Origin: an uncultured Pelagibacteraceae bacterium
GTDB lineage: Bacteria; Pseudomonadota; Alphaproteobacteria; Pelagibacterales; Pelagibacteraceae
NCBI GenBank assembly: GCA_902616725.1
Contig: CACMTZ010000005.1
Location: 1 to 64,000 of the forward strand
Length of the DNA stretch: 64,000 bases
Direction of reading: 5' to 3'
This document shows positions 63,810 to 64,000 of this stretch, one piece after another (the first letter of the stretch is position 1; the number at the start of each line of letters is the position of its first letter). A program made the translations under genes and the position numbers. Below the pieces are notes generated by a model, which saw only the letters and a program-made list of their open reading frames with translations, did no database searches and was not told the origin of the DNA.

Positions 63810-64000
63810 ATGTTACAACCAGTTAGAACAAAATGGAGAAAAGCTCACAAAGGTAGAATTCATGGAACTGCCTCAAGAGCAAATTTCATTAACTATGGTG
63901 CCTACGCTTTAAAAGCACTATCTCCTGATAGGGTTACTGGTAAACAAATCGAGGCTGCTAGAGTTGCTCTAACAAGACATATGAAAAGACAAGGAAGAGT
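63810..64000 (+). CDS. rplP: 50S ribosomal protein L16, N-terminal part (gene continues past the right edge)
   Basis: The first 63 complete codons are present. They read [19 protein letters not shown], then [20 protein letters not shown] and [18 protein letters not shown], matching the N-terminus of L16, which helps place tRNA in the A and P sites. The ATG follows the rpsC stop directly, with no gap. The order rplV-rpsC-rplP continues the standard S10 operon, so rpmC and rpsQ are expected beyond the window. Confidence 0.96.
   Translation, partial: MLQPVRTKWRKAHKGRIHGTASRANFINYGAYALKALSPDRVTGKQIEAARVALTRHMKRQGR

Noticed and set aside
1..64000. CRISPR array, insertion sequence, prophage or rRNA operon
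   Set aside because: No regular repeat-spacer pattern, transposase/integrase motif or rRNA sequence was found on reading the window.

Overview
The window reads as a chromosome segment of a SAR11-type alphaproteobacterium (Candidatus Pelagibacter or a close relative). The DNA is very AT-rich, and lysine, asparagine and isoleucine codons dominate. Coding density is extreme: no intergenic gap exceeds about 170 bases, many genes overlap by 1-17 bases, and two convergent pairs share one TTAA for both stop codons. The gene order around bolA/grxD/purL, tRNA-tuf-tRNA-secE and rpoBC-str-S10 is typically alphaproteobacterial. This placement is inference from content and style, not from a database search. 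I see no insertion sequence, phage gene, CRISPR array or rRNA.

Layout: (1) 1-3631, minus strand: a methylcitrate-cycle operon (prpD-prpB-prpC, prpC running off the left edge) behind a Gph-type phosphatase. (2) 3703-12705, plus strand: amino-sugar synthesis (an acetyltransferase-only GlmU and GlmS), class II DAHP synthase, NAD synthase, cysteinyl-tRNA synthetase, citramalate synthase, TrmJ and ribosomal protein S4. (3) 12709-19935, minus strand: sfsA-map-purB-purC-purS-purQ-purL-bolA-grxD, a compact purine operon with a BolA/monothiol glutaredoxin pair at its end. (4) 19954-26056, plus strand: a CinA-like protein and a gamma-glutamylcyclotransferase-like protein leading into a surface-glycan set (polytopic membrane protein, methyltransferase-like protein, two glycosyltransferases, epimerase).

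(5) 26053-36564 is the most interesting part. A minus-strand unit encodes an ABC ATPase, a sugar-phosphoglycerate phosphatase, glucosyl-3-phosphoglycerate synthase, a GH13 sucrose/glucosylglycerate-phosphorylase-like enzyme and a TPR-GT9 protein. Diverging from it is a plus-strand unit for the solute-binding protein and two permeases of the same kind of sugar ABC transporter. Together they look like a system for making, recovering and recycling the compatible solute glucosylglycerate or a related glucoside. One permease appears to carry an Ig-like (DUF11-type) insert in its first periplasmic loop, the other has an extra N-terminal membrane region, and a strong hairpin separates the binding protein gene from the permeases.

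(6) 36576-38702: a large autotransporter-like outer-membrane protein with propeller-type repeats. (7) 38782-43845: tRNA-Leu, NAD kinase, a UDP-sugar dehydrogenase/epimerase pair and a GT4 enzyme for acidic surface sugar, then tRNA-Thr and rlmB. (8) 43976-64000, plus strand: core information processing: tRNA-Tyr, tRNA-Gly, tuf, tRNA-Trp, secE, nusG, rplKAJL, rpoBC, rpsL-rpsG-fusA and the S10 operon up to a truncated rplP. Hairpins before rpoB and in the rpsL leader may tune expression here.
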